A stretch of 64,000 nt of DNA. Source: Nymphaea colorata. Taxonomy: Eukaryota; Streptophyta; Magnoliopsida; Nymphaeales; Nymphaeaceae. Positions 47,100-59,120 of this stretch are shown piece by piece. The translations under genes and the position numbers were made by a program. The notes beneath the pieces were generated by a model. The model was not told the origin of the DNA, made no database searches, and saw only the letters and a program-made list of their open reading frames with translations. Location of the stretch: positions 36,158,970-36,222,969 of the forward strand of contig NC_045139.1 of NCBI RefSeq assembly GCF_008831285.2, written 5' to 3'. Every line of letters starts with the position of its first letter. Positions within the stretch are counted from its first letter, which is position 1.

Positions 47100-47589
47100 G
47101 AAATATCTGCTGCATGGCGGATCTCAGCTGGCTGAAAGGCTGCACCCCCGGGCTCCGCCAACCGGAATATGCAGATTGAGGAAAGGAAAACCCTAATTTT
47201 ATTTGGATCCTGGACCCAGACTCAAAACTGACAAAGATCTGAAACTCAATGGGGGCAAATCAAATTGATCCTAGTTAATATCCCAATCAAATCCAAACCC
47301 AAATCCAGCCGACGCATCATCTTAATACTTCTTTATCAATAGGAACATGGAAAACCAAGAAAAAAAAATGAAAAGGTACATTTATTTGTACACAAAAGTA
47401 CAAGCTTCATACTTCTTCATACACATAACCAAACCCAATTGAATAACTCCCCAAAAAAGGGAAAAATAATATAATACCAATCAATTAACGCCAACAGTCG
47501 GCATATTCAACTGGATAGGCTAGCTGCTGGTAGGGGGCCAGTTACTGGTTCAAATATCAATGGTGCCAAAAATGGCTCTCATGAATAAA

Positions 47590-47823
47590 TCAATTGCCAG
47601 GCCCTTTAGGACTTGGGCCAGATGCCAAGAGACCCATCCAAGTGGCCACAACTGTCCTGGCCTGCTCATAAGGGTAGATGACCAGGTAGCCCTTCCCTGG
47701 GACCAGCTCCTCCCCCATGGGCCTTGCTGCTGTTATTTCCCCAGCTTGCATCAGCATCAACATGAAGCCACACAAAACCAAGGTGGAAACCAAGCCAGCA
47801 AAGGAACTCCTCCAAGACTTCAT
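47590..47823 (-). CDS. PIP-like secreted signalling peptide precursor, paralogue A
   Basis: 77-residue precursor of the PAMP-induced secreted peptide (PIP/PIPL) type. Known members are processed in the apoplast and act through RLK7 in defence and development. An N-terminal hydrophobic segment (LVSTLVLCGFMLMLMQAG) serves as signal peptide. A variable middle part follows, and the C-terminus ends ASGPSPKGPGN. The family signature is SGPS followed by GxGH at the end. Here SGPS is kept but the terminal His is Asn. The start is the ATG at 47823; an in-frame GTG two codons earlier is not used in plants. Single exon. The near-identical paralogue at 52977-53210 has the opposite change. Confidence 0.8.
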   Translation of the reverse strand: MKSWRSSFAGLVSTLVLCGFMLMLMQAGEITAARPMGEELVPGKGYLVIYPYEQARTVVATWMGLLASGPSPKGPGN

Positions 47824-48239
47824 ACTCACTGCTTGAGATGGGCACTTGAGAAGAAAGCAGCAATTGGGTAGTTAACTGAAGTGGTCTGCTGTTGGGATAA
47901 CTCAGGAAATTCTAAAGGATTTTGGGCTAACTGCTCTGCTGTTGGGATAATCCAGGATATTCTAAGGGTTTTAGGGGTTTTCTCTTGGAGCGGCTTTTGC
48001 TAGAGATAGAAAGAGAAAATGTTTTCAGGGAATGAGAATGAGTGAGATGGGCTTCACAATGAAACCTTTCTCACTTGTTTTTATAGGGGAAATTGTGGGG
48101 CAGGTGAGGTTGCTTCCTTGTTTTGGTGCCAACTTCAACTTGGCTTCTTGGTCATTGACCATCTTGGATTTCAACCTTGGCCTTTTAGAATGGCAAGAAA
48201 GGACCTCTAATCTTCTCTTATTCCTTGTTTAGCCACAAG

Positions 48240-49560
48240 TTTAGCACCATGTAAGCGCGAGCGATACCATCAGAATCGGCCGATTCGAATCGAACGGGTA
48301 GCAAAACGATCCGACTCAGAGACCGATTCTCGATAATAAAACAGTTTAACAATTTTATTATTTATAAATTATTTATAAATATATATATATTTTCATGTTT
48401 CTAACTAAATTATCATGTATTATTCTTATTGATTCACAACTGATTGCATTGGGCGCATGAGCTAAGGGTGTTCTTGTCTATTCTGAAAAAAAGGGTTTTA
48501 ACAAGGTCGAGCTCCGTACAGTCCTCTGTCCAGTTACGTGAAGACCAAGCTTGTCGAGGTAAGCTTTTCTTACTCTCCACGTCTTTGAACATGTGTTTGA
48601 ATCGGGTGGCCGCGCATGGAAAGGCAACGTGCTGAGTTGAGCGCCTTGCCTTCTGTTTGCATCTCCCGGGACAAATTCTCCGTTCACGTTCACACTCACT
48701 TGACCGGTAAGACTTTTTGTTCGACTCAGCTGCTGCTACGGGTGTACCTTGAGCTCGAGTTCGGATTTGATCTGTTTAAAGTTGTATCACTTGATTCATA
48801 TATATTTTTTAAAATAAAAATAAAAACTACAAAAAAATGTTAAAATTTGTTAAAAAATACCAACATTCCCTTAAAGATTAATAAATAAAGAAGACATGAG
48901 TTGAGTTGAAAGAAATCAAGCTTGTGTAAGTCGAACTTAACTTGTTTATAAGTCAAGTTTTAATATTCAAGCTGGAGCTTAGAGTTCAAGCTTACATAGA
49001 GGAGTTCGAATGAAACCGAGTTAGTTCGACTCGTTGTGCATCCCTAGCTATTGGTGCAGATGTTATCGTTAACTGAGCTTCGATGAAGGGCAAGTGCTGA
49101 CCAAGAAGTTACTCCAATGATGGGACATGATGGTCATATTACACATCTCGAGATAGAATAGAATTGCTCTTCAACCTTTGGTATGTGAGAGGGAAATGAA
49201 TGGAATGTTCTAACTTCTAAATTGCCTCTACCCATTACCTCTTTAAATAAATCTTCTAAAAAAAGTCGGTTTTTTTTTTGTTTCTTAAACTTTTAGAACA
49301 CTTCTGGATTTAAAAAAATGTTTTGGAAGAAAAATGTTGTTTGAAAGCCCCGGATCTCAGACCCGAAGATCTTAACAACGGAGGGTGGTGTTTAAGGTAT
49401 TGAGTGAAAATCAAGATTGAATTTTTGAAAAAGGAAATGACAAACAATAAGGTTTTTCATAAAAATTGAAAAAAATGCGGTTTATCATTGGATTTCAACT
49501 CTTTTATTTAGGAAGTAGAACGATAGAAGCTGCGAAATCTATCTTTGATTCATAAGAATT
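48240..49560. other. 5' flank and spacer in duplication unit A
   Basis: AT-rich, with strings of short TCGAA/GAATCG words at 48260-48340 and 48900-49030 typical of decayed repetitive DNA. No gene is seen. Confidence 0.4.
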
Positions 49561-49735
49561 AAAGATTATTTTAACGCAAAAGGGCAATTGTTAAAATGTG
49601 CAGGCATTCTTGTTTTTGGTGGTTCTTTTGATCTTTTCTGAAAGTCGTCAGTGAAGTAAGGATGGATCAAAACCATTAAAAAATGCAGCCAGTATTCAAA
49701 ATTATGGCAAAAAGTGGGTGTACGAATGAAAAATT

Positions 49736-50130
49736 CCCTTAAAACCGGCAGGCCGGGGCGAGGGTGGCCGCCGCCGGAAGAGGCCGCCAGTCTTCCTTCC
49801 CCTGCGTTTTCCTTGTCAGTTTCCCAGCTTGACTTGGGAAAGCCGTAAGTACGACCACCGCCCTTGACTCTCTCCAGTTCCGGACCCTGGCCGCCGAATT
49901 CCATGCATGGATGACAGAACCAGCCGCTCGACCTGGCCGGCGATAGCTGGAGAAAGGCTCCTCCCTTCGCTCGCGCAAGCGGTGATGCCATCTTAGTCCT
50001 GCCGCACGAGTGGTTTCAATCCGCCGCCAGCCAGTGGGGCGTGTGACTGTTGCCTGCGCTACGGCGGCGCTCACCTGCTGGCCGCCATAAGCCGGCGAGC
50101 GAGCGGCGAAGACCACCAGTAGCTAGGCGT
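49736..50130. other. GC island in unit A (paralogue of 55300-55790)
   Basis: Strongly GC-rich island in AT-rich surroundings, conserved in the duplicate unit at 55300-55790. Several overlapping frames are open on the minus strand, but frames do not agree between paralogues and no domain is recognisable. It may be an old promoter/first exon or a repeat fragment. Confidence 0.45.
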
Positions 50131-51080
50131 TCTTCCCTTTTAAATACCCTCAGGCTTCAACAAGTGTGGGCATCGGGTCGGGCCGGTCCGAGTCCGGCTC
50201 CCCGCCTTGATAAAGAGCCGACCCAGGCCTGGATTGGACCCAACGATTAAAACTCGAAGTCGATTAAATTAAAAATATATATAGTTTAATATAAAAAATA
50301 TATAAATATAATTACTTGTAATAAAATATTATATTTATATGTACAAATTAATTAAAATAAATATTTAAAAAGTTATTGAGCCCATTGCAACCAAATCGGC
50401 CCAGTGTTTTTTTTTTTTAGTTCGGGTTCAGGCCGAACCATGCCCATGCCCAGCTTTAATCTTAATATCTTTCTTTTGTGAGCTGAAGAAAAAGTAAAAA
50501 ATAAATGTACTTTTATTTATTTATTATATAAACTAAAAGATCTCTACTTTTTTTTTTGGAGGAGGAAACAAAAGATACTCTCTCCCTTGGCCGAGTGTAT
50601 TATTGAGATACCTCATATTCAAACTACGTGTAAACAAACACGGAACTGAGCACCTACACTCTTTTAATATATAATATTGTGAGACAAAAATAAGATAGAC
50701 AAAATGTCTCGGATAGACTATACCTCACACGCCTCCCAACCACATCACAAATACCTTAACTATAATGCTCAATATCTCCAAAAGATTGCAAGGATAATCA
50801 CAATAGTTTAGTGTTTGATAGCTTCGAATCTCGAATTTGAGGCTGCATCAAAAGGTGTGATCTCAATAACATACATCTTAAATTCATTTACATGTAAAAA
50901 ATCCTAGATCTAAGGAGGGGGGTCTGACTTTAAATTAAATCCATGTATATGAGTTCAACACCTGGTAATGTGAACTCATTTAAAACTTCAGTTCTTCATT
51001 AAAATACATTGTTAACATGAAACTTGTATCAAATTTTGAAATATTTGGTAAGTATCATGTTCAGAATATGATTAACATTT
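50131..51080. other. unit-A-specific insertion-like sequence
   Basis: AT-rich sequence without a counterpart in unit B. It includes GGTCGGGCCGGTCCGAGTCCG (50165 region, given in part), resembling decayed retroelement text. No ORF of note. Confidence 0.4.
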
Positions 51081-52261
51081 CAAAACCAAGTTGAGAAGGA
51101 CATAAGAATAACATCAATTTCATTATAATATAACCAAAACATGGATGAAAAATAATACATTAAGGCAAAATTTGATTGCTTGAATTTTTATTATTTGTGA
51201 TGACAAGGAGTTCCCACTTGTATAAGAGCCATCCAAGCATTTGTTGTATATGTCTTACATTGCTTGTAGATTAATTCGCTAGATCACCCGAGTCAGCTCG
51301 AATCGATAGAAAATCTGGCCACGAGTCAAGGTTGGCATGACTCACCCCTGACTTGGCCCGACTCGTTTTTGAGTCGGCTCTGGCTGAGTTAATTGGGATC
51401 ATCAACTAATTAAATATATTTTTTTATAATGCATAGCTTAATACTAAAATTTTGTTTTTCTTGTTTAATTCGTGAAATATTACATACTTTACTAAGTAGA
51501 CAAAAAATATCCATCTTACATGTTATTCAGTTTTAGTTGACCACACCAAACATATCAAGCATGAACCATCATAAACTTACATTCTTCCTCTAGTCATAAA
51601 AAAATGCACTATAAAATTTTATCACCTAATTGAGAGAGTCACTGAGCCAACTTTTGACCTAATGACATAGCCTTCAGCCGTTTTGAGTATGAGTCACGGG
51701 TTTGCCAACTATGTCGATAGGTCCACTACGAGAAGGCAAGTGAACGCATGATCAAGACAAGCATTTATTGTTTATTCTGACATTCAAAACGCCTTTATAG
51801 AATCATTTTATTTATGGCACTAGTGAAGGAAAAATCAGGTCATGTATTATTTGATATTCTTTTTCCAAATTATTAATTTTCCTGTATATTAGTTTCTCTG
51901 TCTAAAGTTCCAGCGTTCCGCTTCCCGGTGTTTAAGCCGTGACGGCCTGCTTTGCTTCACCAGCATCCTGCTACCAAGGAGGTGGTCCGCGGGGACTGGT
52001 GCTCTGGGGCGGAGCCAAGGTAGGGCTCGCATGGGTCCTAGCCCCACCTCTTTTTTTTTTTAAAAAAAAGAAATTTACATGTAAATTTTAAAAAAATCAC
52101 TTGTTTTATATAAAAAAATTTAAAAAATTACATTTCCGCCCTAGTAAAAATTTAGCAACTTTAATTTAACTGTCTCATGAAAAATTTCTAGCTCTGCCCC
52201 TACACCCACTGCGGGGCTGAGCTCAACCGGCTGGCTGAAAGGCTGTTCCTTTGGGCTCCAT

Positions 52262-52264
<3 letters not shown>

Positions 52265-52323
<59 letters not shown>
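52265..52323. repeat. (AT)n microsatellite
   Basis: About 29 uninterrupted AT units. Found only in duplication unit B; the matching place in unit A lacks it. Confidence 0.95.
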
Positions 52324-52326
<3 letters not shown>

Positions 52327-52976
52327 GGAAAATGACAACCCTAATGAGGTGTTTGATATACCAGAATCATAAAATTTTATTAGAATCAAAATACTTATTT
52401 TTTAAGAAAATAAAATTATTAAACAAATGGGGTATTGTGTTTCTGAAATTAAGAAACTAAAACTTAATTTTGATTCCATTTCAATTTAAGGAGAAATTAT
52501 GATTCTAGAATTTCATTCTTAAAATTCCAAACCATCAAATGCTCGACTAAATTTATTTGGATCTTGGACCCAGACTTGAAACTGAAAAAGATCCAAAACA
52601 CAATGGGGGCAAATCAAATTGGTCCCAGCTAATATCCTAATCAAATCCAAATCTAAGTCCTGCTGAGGCATCACCTTAATACTTGTTTTCCAATAGGAAC
52701 AGGAAAAACCAAGAAAAAAAAAACAACGAAAAGATGCATTTATTGGTCTGAATCAACTCACAAAAGTACATACTTCACACTTTTCCATACACATAACCAA
52801 AACCCAATTGAATAACCCCCAAATAATGGGATAAAAAATGGAAAAGAATGCAATACCAACAAACTATTCTATTGGTTAGACTAGCAGCTGGTAAACAACC
52901 AGTTACTGGTTCAAATATCAATGGTGTCTACTCTTTGTGAAAGCCAATGCTCAAGAAGGCTCCCATGACTAATCAA

Positions 52977-53210
52977 TCAATGGCCAGGCCCTTTAGGGCT
53001 GGGGCCAGCTGCCAAGAGATCCATCCAAGTAGCCACAACTGTCCTGGCCTGCTCATAAGGGTAGATGACCAGGTAGCCCTTCCCTGGGACCAGCTCCTCC
53101 CCCATGGGCCTTGCTGCTGCTATTTCCCCAGCTTGCATCAGCATCAACATGAAGCCACACAAAACCAAGGTGGAAACCAAGCCAGCAAAGGAACTCCTCC
53201 AAGACTTCAT
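52977..53210 (-). CDS. PIP-like secreted signalling peptide precursor, paralogue B
   Basis: 77 residues, differing from the paralogue at 47590-47823 at only a few positions. It has the same signal peptide segment and middle part, and ends AAGPSPKGPGH. The terminal GxGH of the PIP family is kept, but the SGPS core reads AGPS. Single exon with start ATG at 53210. Because the C-terminal 10-13 residues form the mature peptide in this family, the Ser-to-Ala change falls inside the active part. Whether either copy still signals cannot be told from sequence. Confidence 0.8.
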   Translation of the reverse strand: MKSWRSSFAGLVSTLVLCGFMLMLMQAGEIAAARPMGEELVPGKGYLVIYPYEQARTVVATWMDLLAAGPSPKGPGH

Positions 53211-53699
53211 CCTCACTGCTTGAGATGGGCACTTGAGAAGAAAGCAGCAATTGGGTAGTTAACTGAAGTGGTCTGCTTTTTGGGATAACTCAGGAAATTC
53301 TAAAGTATTTTGGGCTAACTGCTCTGCTGTTGGGATAATCCAGGATATTCTAAGGGTTTTAGGGGTTTTCTCTTGGAGTGGCTTTTGCTAGAGATAGGAA
53401 AAGAGGAAATGCTTTCAGAGGAATAAGATTGAGTGAGATGGCCTTCACAATGAAACCTTTCACTTGTTTTTATAGGGCAAATTGTGGAGCAGGTGAGGTT
53501 GCTTCCTTGTTTGGTGCCAAGGGAGACCAAAATTGGGAACACCAACTTCAACTTGGCTTCTTCTTGGTCATTGACTATCTTTGGTTTCAACCTTGGCCAT
53601 TTAGAATGACAAGAAAATACCTCTGATCTTCTCTTATTCATTCCCAAGCTATGAGTTTAGCACCACTTAAGCGTGAGCGACGTCATCAGAATCGGCCGA

Positions 53700-55290
53700 T
53701 TCGAATCGAATGGGTAGAAAACCGGTTCGACTTGATGGCAGACTGTGGGTAATAAAATTTTTAAAATATTTTTATCATAAATGAAAATGAAGACGAAAAA
53801 AAAAATGTTAAAATTCATTACAATTACCAACATATTCTTAGAGATTAATAAACAGGGAAGACGTGAGTTTATTAGAGTTGAAAGAAAGTGAACTCATGTA
53901 ACTCAAGCTCGACCCGCTTATAACTCGAATTTGAATTCAAACTCGAGCTTGACTCTTTTATTGAACACTTCGAGCTTTTACACAAGTGAATTCAAGTCGG
54001 AGTTGGCTCGACTCATTGTGCATACCTAGCTGCTGGAGATCGTATCATTAATCGAGTTACGATTAGGTCAAGTTTTAACAACAACAGCTATAGTATCCTT
54101 AATCTAATGTTAATATTTTAATGGTATTTATGTTTTAAAAGTTGGTAGCTTACATCTATTTGTGTATATACTTGAAGATTTTTCACCTTATGATTTAAAT
54201 TCCTATTGCACTGGTTGGACAGATGAACATGGATATGAACGAAGTCCACATTCACAGCGTGAGGTCCAGACTGCAGAATTCAAATAGGAGGACAATCTTG
54301 ACAATGTTGGTAAACTATCTAACAATACAAAGCAAATTTTGAACGAAACACCATAGTTCAACATGGACCAGTGAGGAGGAATTCGACCGTATCCAATTCC
54401 AAGCATATTTGGACCATTCCAATCTAAACTATTCATTCATATAAACTTTGCATTTGTTTCAGAAAAAATTCACATTGGAGAAAATCTTCTAGTAATAATT
54501 CCTAATACAGGTCTCACGTTTCTAATTTTCCTACGACAGGCATAAGTTTTCAAGCAGGTTATATGTTAACCAGTACAACGAAAGGCATGGAAAAAAACGC
54601 CATCCAGTTGTGCCTCAGGAAGAGCTGAAGGGCTTTTTGGGTGAGTATGAGGTTATTCAGCTTAGCTCAAGGTTAGTTGAATCTTCTTTTTTTCCTTATT
54701 CCATTAATGTCTAATGATATTATACTGTAACCATTGTGCCAACTATAGTTACAAACAACATCTCGGATTTTTAAACAACGAGGTTTTTTTCGAGTATAAT
54801 AAGGTGGTTTTTTTCGGGTATAAATAAAATGAGGTTGAAAAATATGAGAAAAAAGGTGGGAAATAGTATTTTTTTAAATAAAAAAACTAGAAATAAAAAA
54901 TGTGAAAGAATAATAGCACAAAACTGTAAATAGCATTTCATTTTTTTACGTTTTTGTCGCATTCTTTTTCAAAAATAATGCATTTTTTGTCGCCTTGTAG
55001 TCATAACACCCACAACCTTCTCTTAAATTTACTAACAAAATGAGGGTTTTGCTTTAACATTGCATTTCATCTCTTTATTTAGGACGGAGAACGGTAGAAG
55101 AAGTGACATCCTATCGTTGCTTCGTCGGAAGTAAAGATTTTTTTTAACGCAGCAATGTGTAATTTTCTTGTTTAGTGTTTTTTTTTTGAACTTTTACGAA
55201 AGTCGTCAGGGAAAGTAAGTAAGGATGTACCAAAAACAATGAGAAAAATGTGGCACGTATTCAAAATTATGGTTAAAAAGCGGGTGTACG
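53700..55290. other. spacer in duplication unit B with one exon-like stretch
   Basis: Mostly AT-rich and decayed. At about 54560-54674 (plus) an AG acceptor, an open frame (YVNQYNERHGKKRHP, PQEELKGFLGEYEVIQL) and an AAG/GTTAG donor make a plausible internal exon. I cannot assign it to a family and find no partner exons. Confidence 0.35.
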
Positions 55291-55299
55291 AACGAAAAT

Positions 55300-55790
55300 T
55301 TCCCTTAGAAAACGGGCACGTAACACAAAAGGCATGATGGGAACAGGAAGGAGGAGGCAGGCGGCCGGGGCGATGGGCCCGCCGCCGGAAAATTCAGGGG
55401 GGAAAAGGCCGGCGGTCTTCCTTCCCCTGCATTTTCCTTGTCAGTTTCCCAGCTTGACTCGGGAATGCCCAAAGGACGACCGACGCCCTTGACTCTCTCC
55501 CGAACCCTGACTGCCGAATTCCGACGCATGAACGACAGAACGAGCCGTTAGATTTAGCCGGCGAGAGCGGGGGAAGGGCTCCTCTCCTCGCTCGCGCTAG
55601 CGGTGGCGCATCTAAATCCTGCCGCACGAGTGGGTCCAATCCGCTGCCTCTCCTTCGCCGCTACCGCCGGACTATACGGACACCAGCCACTGGGGAGTGT
55701 GACTGTGGCCTGCGCTACGGCGGCGTTCACCTGCTGGCCGTCACAAGCCGGCGAGCGAGCGGCGAAGACCTCCAGTTACTGCCCGCCAGA
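55300..55790. other. GC island in unit B
   Basis: Paralogue of 49736-50130 with shared strings such as TTTTCCTTGTCAGTTTCCCA. Open frames differ between copies through indels, so neither looks like a maintained coding region. Confidence 0.45.
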
Positions 55791-56215
55791 ATCCGATTAA
55801 CACATCCCACAGAACCAAGTTGAGAAGGAGAGAAATATTAGACTTGATTAAGTGCACAGAAGTATCCATACTATGACTTTACTAATTAGTATACATAAAT
55901 ATCTATATTACACGTTATTCAGTTTTAGTTAATGAAAAATATCAAACATGAAGCCCTGACAAAAACTTGTCTTATTCATCTATTCATTAAAAAAAAAGTA
56001 CACTATAAAAATTTATGGTCAAACCCAGCCAAGTAATAAGGTCAAACAAAACCTTGACCTAACCAACTGCTGTATGAGTCACATGTAACCAACTACGTCT
56101 ATTAAGTCAAATATGGCTAAACGATTGTACATGCATGATCAAGACAAACAAGTTATTGTTTATCCTGACTTTCAAACACGCCTTTACGCTACCATTTTGT
56201 ATATGGTAATATTAG

Positions 56216-56745
56216 GTCAAGGGAAAAAATCAGTTCATATTTTATTAAGGAATGCAAGCACTTTTGTTAACTCAATTGATTGTTTTTTTTTATAGGAAGA
56301 GGACATTCAAATGTTAATATGAAAAAAAATATATGAAAGTCAAATAAATAACTTATAGAAAAATTATACAAAACCATACGAAAAACTTATGGAAAAAGTA
56401 TGAAAATAAGATGATAAACTTGTTTGTTGAGAAAACTATTTGTCTAACTACTCAAACATATCATTTGCTCAAACATACGACCTCATAAAAATTTTATTTA
56501 GTTGACAAATTAATTGTTTTAGATAAGAAAGAGAATTGGTCAAAGAATGTACATGATAATAATATAAAGCATTCTTAAATGACTTAAACACATAGCAATC
56601 AAATATGACACATCATGAGTATGAGGAACTTATTGACATATATGATAAGCTAACATTTAAAACAACTTCACCAACTACATCAAAATTAAGTAATAAATAT
56701 TTGTTCATAAAAAGAAAATATGAAAATCTAAAAGATCACAATAAT
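56216..56745. other. AT-rich spacer before the inverted repeat
   Basis: Low-complexity AT-rich sequence. No feature seen. Confidence 0.4.
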
Positions 56746-58730
56746 CTTTTTGACTGCCCGTTTCATGCCTTAATCTGTTATCTTTGCTTAGGTGGTTACT
56801 TTTGCCTGGCTCAGGGGATCATTACCGTATAATGATCTATACGATTCTCCAACTCTGCCATTTTTGGTTTCATTGTCCTTATTACAATCGCGTGTATAAA
56901 TTTCAAGCTTCTATCCTGCTTGTAAGGGAAAGGGATCACAGGTGTTATTCACCTGGGTGAGTAATGTCTCCCAACCCAAGTTGTGGCACATCCCCCATGT
57001 GAAGAAGATGGCTGGGAACTGGTGTGTGTACAGGAAACACACTGGTCTTTTCTTGGAGACTTTGGTACTTTGTTTATGACATTTTTTGAATATGAGAGCC
57101 CAGATTTTGAAAGTTTTTTGCACCTGCACCTTGCAACACAACATAAGGCAAATTCCTCTGCTTTAGTTTGTTGTAGCTGGTTGCTTTTTCTTTTTGAATT
57201 TTGCATTTGTTAAAGAGCTTGAGACCTGCCTCTTTGGGCCTTTGCCTCTTTTCCTCCCCACGTACGTATGTATGCCTTTGTTTTCTCAAGTGTCGTTTGC
57301 TTCTTCAAGATGGTCATGTATATATACTGGGCCAGTCTTGTGGTGGTTTAAGGTTGCACATGAATAAGCAATTTTTTCTGTGTACTGATGATCACATTTG
57401 CTTGTTTTTCCTTCAGTATGTTATCAATCACCAAGCATTACAGTGCCTGTTGAATCTTTTGATGCACAATCACAAGAAAAGTATAAAGAAGGAAGCATGC
57501 TGGACGATTTCAAACATCACTGCTGGAAATAAGGTTTCAGGTATATGTGATTTCTGGTTCAGGTGGATTTAGTGATGAATAAAGGTTAAAAGGGGAATTA
57601 AAACTTTTGTTGAACTTACCTTTTTATAATTTTGGATGTGTATTGGGAATTATTATTGTTTTTCTTTGTCAAACTTTCTTTTTTATAAAATTATATGTAT
57701 ATGCGTATGTATTTTATGTATGCGTGACAAGGAAATTGGAGTTATTACAATTTACAAAGGTTTGCTAAATGCTTTGAGCTTTTGAATAATTGTTATTGGG
57801 GTGGTTGGGCAGTTTGTCAACTTTGGTATCTTTCTCTCTATTTATTATGTTTTGGAAATTGATTTTGCTTTGGGAATCTCAATTGTGGAAGCTTATACTG
57901 CGGTTATTCATTTTTTTGGGTTGCAGGCTGTTATTGATGTTGATATATCATTGGTCCACTTGTACATTTGCTTCAAACAGCTGAGTTTGATATAAAAAAA
58001 AGATGCAGCTTGGGCAATCTCCAATGCAACTTCAGGGGGTACACACGATCAGATAAAAGTATGTTTTGATGTATGAAGCTTCATATGCACAGAAAAGGAA
58101 ATGTTGTTTTAGTATTGTTTGTCGGATCATTTTTTTTCCTTAATTGGTAAACCTTGTTATTTAGTTATCTGGTGAGTCAGGGTTGCATCAAACCTTTGTG
58201 CGATCTTTTGGTGCGCCCAAACCCAAGAATTGTGACGGTTTGTTTTGAAGGATTGGAGAACAAATTGAAGGTTGGGGAAGCTGAAAAGAACATGGGCAAC
58301 ATTGGAGTTTGGTCGTTAGATGTTCTTAAAAGATGTGGTCTTAATTCCTATGTCTTGCATGCTAGATGTTCTTAAAAGGTGTGAAGATTGGGTTTCATAG
58401 TTCATTTGGTGTTTACTATATATATTTTGTTGTACATAAATCATATTTGGATCAGATTTACATATGCTTTAGAAGTCATAAATCAGATTTGGATATAACT
58501 TAAAATTCGGATTCGGATCAAATTCAAATATAACTTAAAATTTAGATTCGGATCGGATTCAAATATAACTTAAAGATCGGATTTGTATCGGATTCATATG
58601 TAGATTTTAAAATCGGATTTGGATATGGTATAATTTTTTTCATTCAAATTTGAATTTAAATCTAAATCCTAATATATGAATATCTTAAAAATCGAATATG
58701 GTAAAAAGTGTATCTGATTCGAATATTATC
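56746..58730 (+). repeat. inverted repeat, left arm
   Basis: About 2 kb that matches the reverse complement of 61105-63042 with few differences. One difference is an about 35-bp stretch near 56825 absent from the right arm. The arm contains an importin-alpha fragment and ends with GGATTCGGATC-type subterminal repeats at 58430-58690, followed by CGTTGACATCCCTA, the reverse complement of a common plant hAT-type end (TAGGGATGTCAACG). Confidence 0.92.
57417..58309 (+). pseudogene. importin-alpha fragment, left arm (broken)
   Basis: Importin-alpha is the nuclear import receptor for NLS proteins, built from an IBB domain and ARM repeats. Only three exon pieces from the C-terminal ARM repeats are present: 57417-57533 ([36 protein letters not shown]), 57927-58058 (frame-shifted ARM repeat ending AWAISNATSGG, DQIK) and 58165-58309 ([34 protein letters not shown]). 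The IBB domain, earlier ARM repeats and C-terminal tail are missing. The middle exon has a 2-nt insertion (GATATATCATTGG for GATATCATTGG) and eight A's where frame needs seven. EQIQ is missing after GNK. Confidence 0.88.
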
Positions 58731-59120
58731 CGTTGACATCCCTAAATGAATGACACCATGTGGCAACAATCAATGTCATCTGTATCGAACGATACGCACG
58801 CGTATTGTACGATACGGGAGTACGATACGATGCGTGTTTTTTTAAAACATACGCTCCTTTCCTCCCTCTCTCTTTTCTTGTTTCTAAACATCGCAAGAGA
58901 CATGGGATGGAGAGATTTTCTCCATTTGCATCAACCTTTGCCGGTGAATAAGCTTTCTTTCTCGTTGTGGGGAGTTTGGGGACGGTGGTAAGCTTGGAGA
59001 AAGAGAGTTTTTTGGTTTTTAACACCAAGAAGGTAAGAAATAACTCATTTTTGCCGTTGAATTGTTCATTTCTCTTATTTTCTACATTTATTTATATGTT
59101 TTTGCTTGTTTGGTGAAGAT
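58731..59120. mobile_element. hAT-like 5' terminal zone
   Basis: Begins at the CATCCCTA end and includes GATACG/CGTATC clusters at 58775-58835, then a short spacer before the transposase frame. Repeated GTACGATACG words fit a subterminal region of a DNA transposon, but no matching opposite end was identified. Confidence 0.4.

Larger units (their letters stand above)
47100..51830. repeat. tandem segmental duplication, unit A
   Basis: Aligns in the same orientation with 52200-56215. Shared landmarks in order are the GGCTGAAAGGCTG word, the PIP-like gene and its 5' flank, the GAATCGGCCGATTCGAATCGAA word (48268 and 53692, given in part), a GC island, and the ATCAAGACAA/TTATTGTTTAT word (51752 and 56139). 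Unit A has extra sequence at about 50130-51080. Divergence is moderate, so the duplication is not recent. Confidence 0.85.
52200..56215. repeat. tandem segmental duplication, unit B
   Basis: Partner of 47100-51830. It contains its own insertion at 52263-52545, including a long AT microsatellite, upstream of shared sequence starting with ATTTATTTGGATCTTGGACC. Confidence 0.85.

Noticed and set aside
47560-47871. 103-codon plus-strand ORF, also at 52947-53258
   Set aside because: Antisense shadow of the PIP-like genes; conserved only because both units are duplicated.
49566-50250. GC-rich ORFs on both strands as a possible gene
   Set aside because: The reading frames are not kept between the two duplicated copies and no domain is recognisable.
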